A stretch of 9,069 nt of DNA from an uncultured Roseiflexaceae bacterium (lineage in GTDB: Bacteria; Chloroflexota; Chloroflexia; Chloroflexales; Roseiflexaceae), in the NCBI GenBank assembly GCA_903932805.1, contig CAIZHO010000013.1, positions 1 through 9,069 on the forward strand, read 5' to 3'. Positions 7,251-9,069 of the stretch are shown here, piece by piece (the first letter of the stretch is position 1; each line of letters starts with the position of its first letter). The position numbers and the translations under genes were made by a program. The notes under the pieces are model-generated. The model worked only from the letters and a program-made list of their open reading frames with translations, ran no database searches and was not told the origin of the DNA.

Positions 7251-9069
7251 GCCTTTTGTCCCTTGGCAATCCCGTAGTGGTCCTGCAATGAACGCACCGT
7301 CAAGCTGCGTTGTTGTAACTCACGTATACCAGCGACCGTCGCGGCTGCGCCCGTCAACGTCGTGACCAACATCACTCCGTAGCGGATCGCTGCAGCACGC
7401 AATGCTTGGCCGTCGTTGTAAGCCATCGATCCCAATGGTGTGCTGATAACCAAATGTACTTTGCCCGTGGCAATCAGGTCTGCCGTGTGCGGCGAGCCAT
7501 CCGAGATTTTGTTGACGGGCGTGCAGGCAATCCCCACACCGTTCAACATCTCTGCGGTGCCGCTGGTTGCATACAGGACGAATCCCAGGTTGGTCAGATC
7601 CTTGGCGATTTTGACGATTGCGTTCTTGTCGTTGTTGTTGACCGTCAGCAATGCACCGCCTTTGGTGGGGATCTTTTGGTTGGCACCCATTTCGGCTTTG
7701 GCAAATGCCAACCCGAAGTTGGATGCATGTCCCATGACCTCCCCCGTCGAGCGCATCTCGGGGCTGAGCATGATGGTGGCGCCGGGGAACTTGTCGAACG
7801 GCAACACGGCTTCCTTGACAAAGAATCCGTCGACCTTGGGCTCTTCGGTGAAGTTGAGTTCTTTGAGCGTTTTGCCGGCCGCGACCTGTGCTGCAATGCT
7901 GGCCAATGGATATCCCGTTGCTTTTGCAATAAACGGCACGGTGCGTGATGAGCGGGGGTTCACCTCGATGACATACACCACATCGTCTTTGATGGCGAAT
8001 TGGACATTCATCAAGCCTTTGACGTTGAGGGCAACCCCAATCCGGCGCGTGACATCGCGAATGATTTCGAGGTGGTACGACGTAATTTTGTAGGGCGGCA
8101 GTACCATGGCAGAGTCACCCGAGTGCACACCGGCTTCTTCGACGTGTTCCATGATGCCGGCAATCACCACCTGCGTTCCATCACCTATCGCATCGACATC
8201 GACTTCGAAGGCGTCTTCGAGATATTTGTCGATCAACACCGGTGCACCAGCACTCACGACCGTCGCTTCGGCGATGTACTTCTCGAACGACGCATCGTCG
8301 TACGCAATAGCCATAGCCCGCCCGCCGAGCACGTAGCTGGGGCGAACCAACACGGGGTAGCCAATGCGGTGCGCAATCGTGCGGGCATCGGCCAGATTGT
8401 TGGCCATGCCGTTGGGCGGCATTTCGATGTCCATGCTATTGAGCAACGCGCCGAACCGGCCGCGCTCTTCGGCCAAGTCGATTGCATCCGGCGATGTCCC
8501 CCAGATGGGTACGCCATTTGCTTCGAGGCCGTGTGCCAGGTTGAGCGGGGTCTGACCACCAAACTGCACCAACGCAGGCACGCTGCGTACTGCAGGACCG
8601 AAATCCGCACCTGCTTCGCGGTCGTAGATGTTGAGCACATCTTCGAGCGTCAACGGCTCGAAGTAGAGGCGATCTGCGGTGTCGTAGTCGGTCGAGACCG
8701 TCTCGGGGTTGCAGTTGATCATGATGGTCTCGATATTGAGGTCACGCAGTGCCATACAAGCGTGCACACAGCAATAGTCGAACTCGATACCCTGCCCGAT
8801 ACGGTTGGGGCCACCACCAATAATCATCGCCTTGGGCTTGGTGCTGACGTTGGCCTCGTCGCTCCCCGGTTGGCGACTGTACGTGCTATAGAAGTACGGG
8901 GTCGACGCCTCGAACTCCGCCGCACAGGTGTCGATCCTGCGATAGACGGGGACGATTTTCTGCGTTTTGCGATGGCTACGCACAGCAGAAATTGTCGGTT
9001 TATCTGACAACGTATAGGCTAATTGCGCATCCGAGAAGCCGTATTCTTTGGCAGTGAACAACAGCTCGT
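7247..9069 (-). CDS. carB: Carbamoyl-phosphate synthase large subunit, C-terminal part (5' end cut by window)
   Basis: CarB uses ammonia from CarA, bicarbonate and two ATP to make carbamoyl phosphate for arginine and pyrimidine synthesis. About 607 codons are present; by comparison with E. coli CarB (about 1073 residues) some 470 N-terminal residues lie beyond the window. Numbering from the codon at 9061: the end of the oligomerisation domain with DTCAAEFEASTPYFYSTY (44-61), the second synthetase (carbamate-phosphorylating) half with IGGGPNRIGQG (81-91), MINCNPETVSTDYDTADR (114-131), VLVRPSYVLGGR (237-248), GVHSGDSA (311-318) and EVNPRSSRTVPF (366-377), and from about 467 the MGS-like allosteric domain ending at the TGA. 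The second ATP-grasp site looks intact. The TTG at 9061 is internal, since the frame stays open to the edge. In the allosteric domain some E. coli ligand residues differ. Confidence 0.97.
   Translation of the reverse strand, partial: ELLFTAKEYGFSDAQLAYTLSDKPTISAVRSHRKTQKIVPVYRRIDTCAAEFEASTPYFYSTYSRQPGSDEANVSTKPKAMIIGGGPNRIGQGIEFDYCCVHACMALRDLNIETIMINCNPETVSTDYDTADRLYFEPLTLEDVLNIYDREAGADFGPAVRSVPALVQFGGQTPLNLAHGLEANGVPIWGTSPDAIDLAEERGRFGALLNSMDIEMPPNGMANNLADARTIAHRIGYPVLVRPSYVLGGRAMAIAYDDASFEKYIAEATVVSAGAPVLIDKYLEDAFEVDVDAIGDGTQVVIAGIMEHVEEAGVHSGDSAMVLPPYKITSYHLEIIRDVTRRIGVALNVKGLMNVQFAIKDDVVYVIEVNPRSSRTVPFIAKATGYPLASIAAQVAAGKTLKELNFTEEPKVDGFFVKEAVLPFDKFPGATIMLSPEMRSTGEVMGHASNFGLAFAKAEMGANQKIPTKGGALLTVNNNDKNAIVKIAKDLTNLGFVLYATSGTAEMLNGVGIACTPVNKISDGSPHTADLIATGKVHLVISTPLGSMAYNDGQALRAAAIRYGVMLVTTLTGAAATVAGIRELQQRSLTVRSLQDHYGIAKGQKA
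7259..7264 (-). promoter_or_regulatory. Probable ribosome binding site of the helicase gene, inside carB
   Basis: The minus strand reads AAGGGA 8 bases before the helicase ATG at 7250, within the last codons of carB. The spacing is normal and the match to the anti-Shine-Dalgarno is fair. Together with the ATGA stop/start overlap it supports the chosen start and suggests that helicase translation is coupled to carB. Confidence 0.55.

Larger units (their letters stand above)
1..9069 (-). other. Putative five-gene operon: carB - SNF2 helicase - argG - argJ - membrane protein
   Basis: All five genes share one strand. Consecutive junctions are a 4-base overlap (7247-7250), a 12-base gap (4095-4106), a 3-base gap (2880-2882) and a 1-base gap (1676). 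None can hold a promoter plus terminator outside coding sequence, and I found no terminator hairpin at any junction. Co-transcription is inferred from this packing. The promoter would lie upstream of carB, outside the window, and the transcript may continue past the window start. An internal promoter within a coding region cannot be excluded by eye. Confidence 0.75.

Noticed and set aside
6639..7277. A 212-codon plus-strand open frame spanning the carB/helicase junction
   Set aside because: It is antisense to two confident genes and its translation is Arg-rich with no motif.
8000..9007. A 335-codon open frame on the plus strand opposite carB
   Set aside because: It lies wholly antisense to unmistakable carB sequence, its translation shows no domain and is rich in His, Arg and Val as expected of a shadow frame, and it has no context of its own.
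9059..9061. TTG at 9061 as the start of the carB-like gene
   Set aside because: The frame is open to the window edge and the residues before and after match the interior of CarB, so the true start is outside the window.

Overview
This is an ordinary-looking chromosomal segment in which all genes lie on the minus strand and are packed almost end to end. Read in transcription order (high to low coordinates) it holds: the C-terminal half of carB (carbamoyl-phosphate synthase large subunit, cut by the window end); a 1047-residue SWIM-zinc-finger SNF2-family helicase; argG (argininosuccinate synthase); argJ (ornithine acetyltransferase / N-acetylglutamate synthase); and a large multi-pass membrane protein that looks like a GT-C-fold glycosyltransferase relative, cut at its C-terminus by the window start. 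The junctions are a 4-base ATGA overlap, a 12-base gap, a 3-base gap and a 1-base gap, so the five genes very probably form one transcript with some translational coupling. No stretch longer than 12 bases lies outside a gene, and I see no RNA gene, repeat array, insertion sequence, CRISPR, prophage remnant, terminator or internal promoter.

The three metabolic genes fit arginine synthesis. ArgJ recycles the acetyl group to make ornithine, CarB (with CarA, not seen) makes carbamoyl phosphate, and ArgG joins citrulline to aspartate. ArgF and ArgH would complete the route but are not in the window. CarB also feeds pyrimidine synthesis. The helicase and the membrane protein have no evident metabolic link to the pathway.

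Organism: a bacterium with moderately GC-rich DNA. The style of the membrane protein, the SWIM-SNF2 helicase and the cyclic (argJ) arginine route are compatible with Chloroflexota (Chloroflexia), but this is an impression from the proteins, not a proven assignment.

I did not find a convincing undescribed system. The points most worth a second look are the SNF2 helicase embedded and apparently coupled inside an arginine operon, substitutions in the predicted allosteric pocket of CarB, and the uncharacterised membrane protein at the end of the same transcript.
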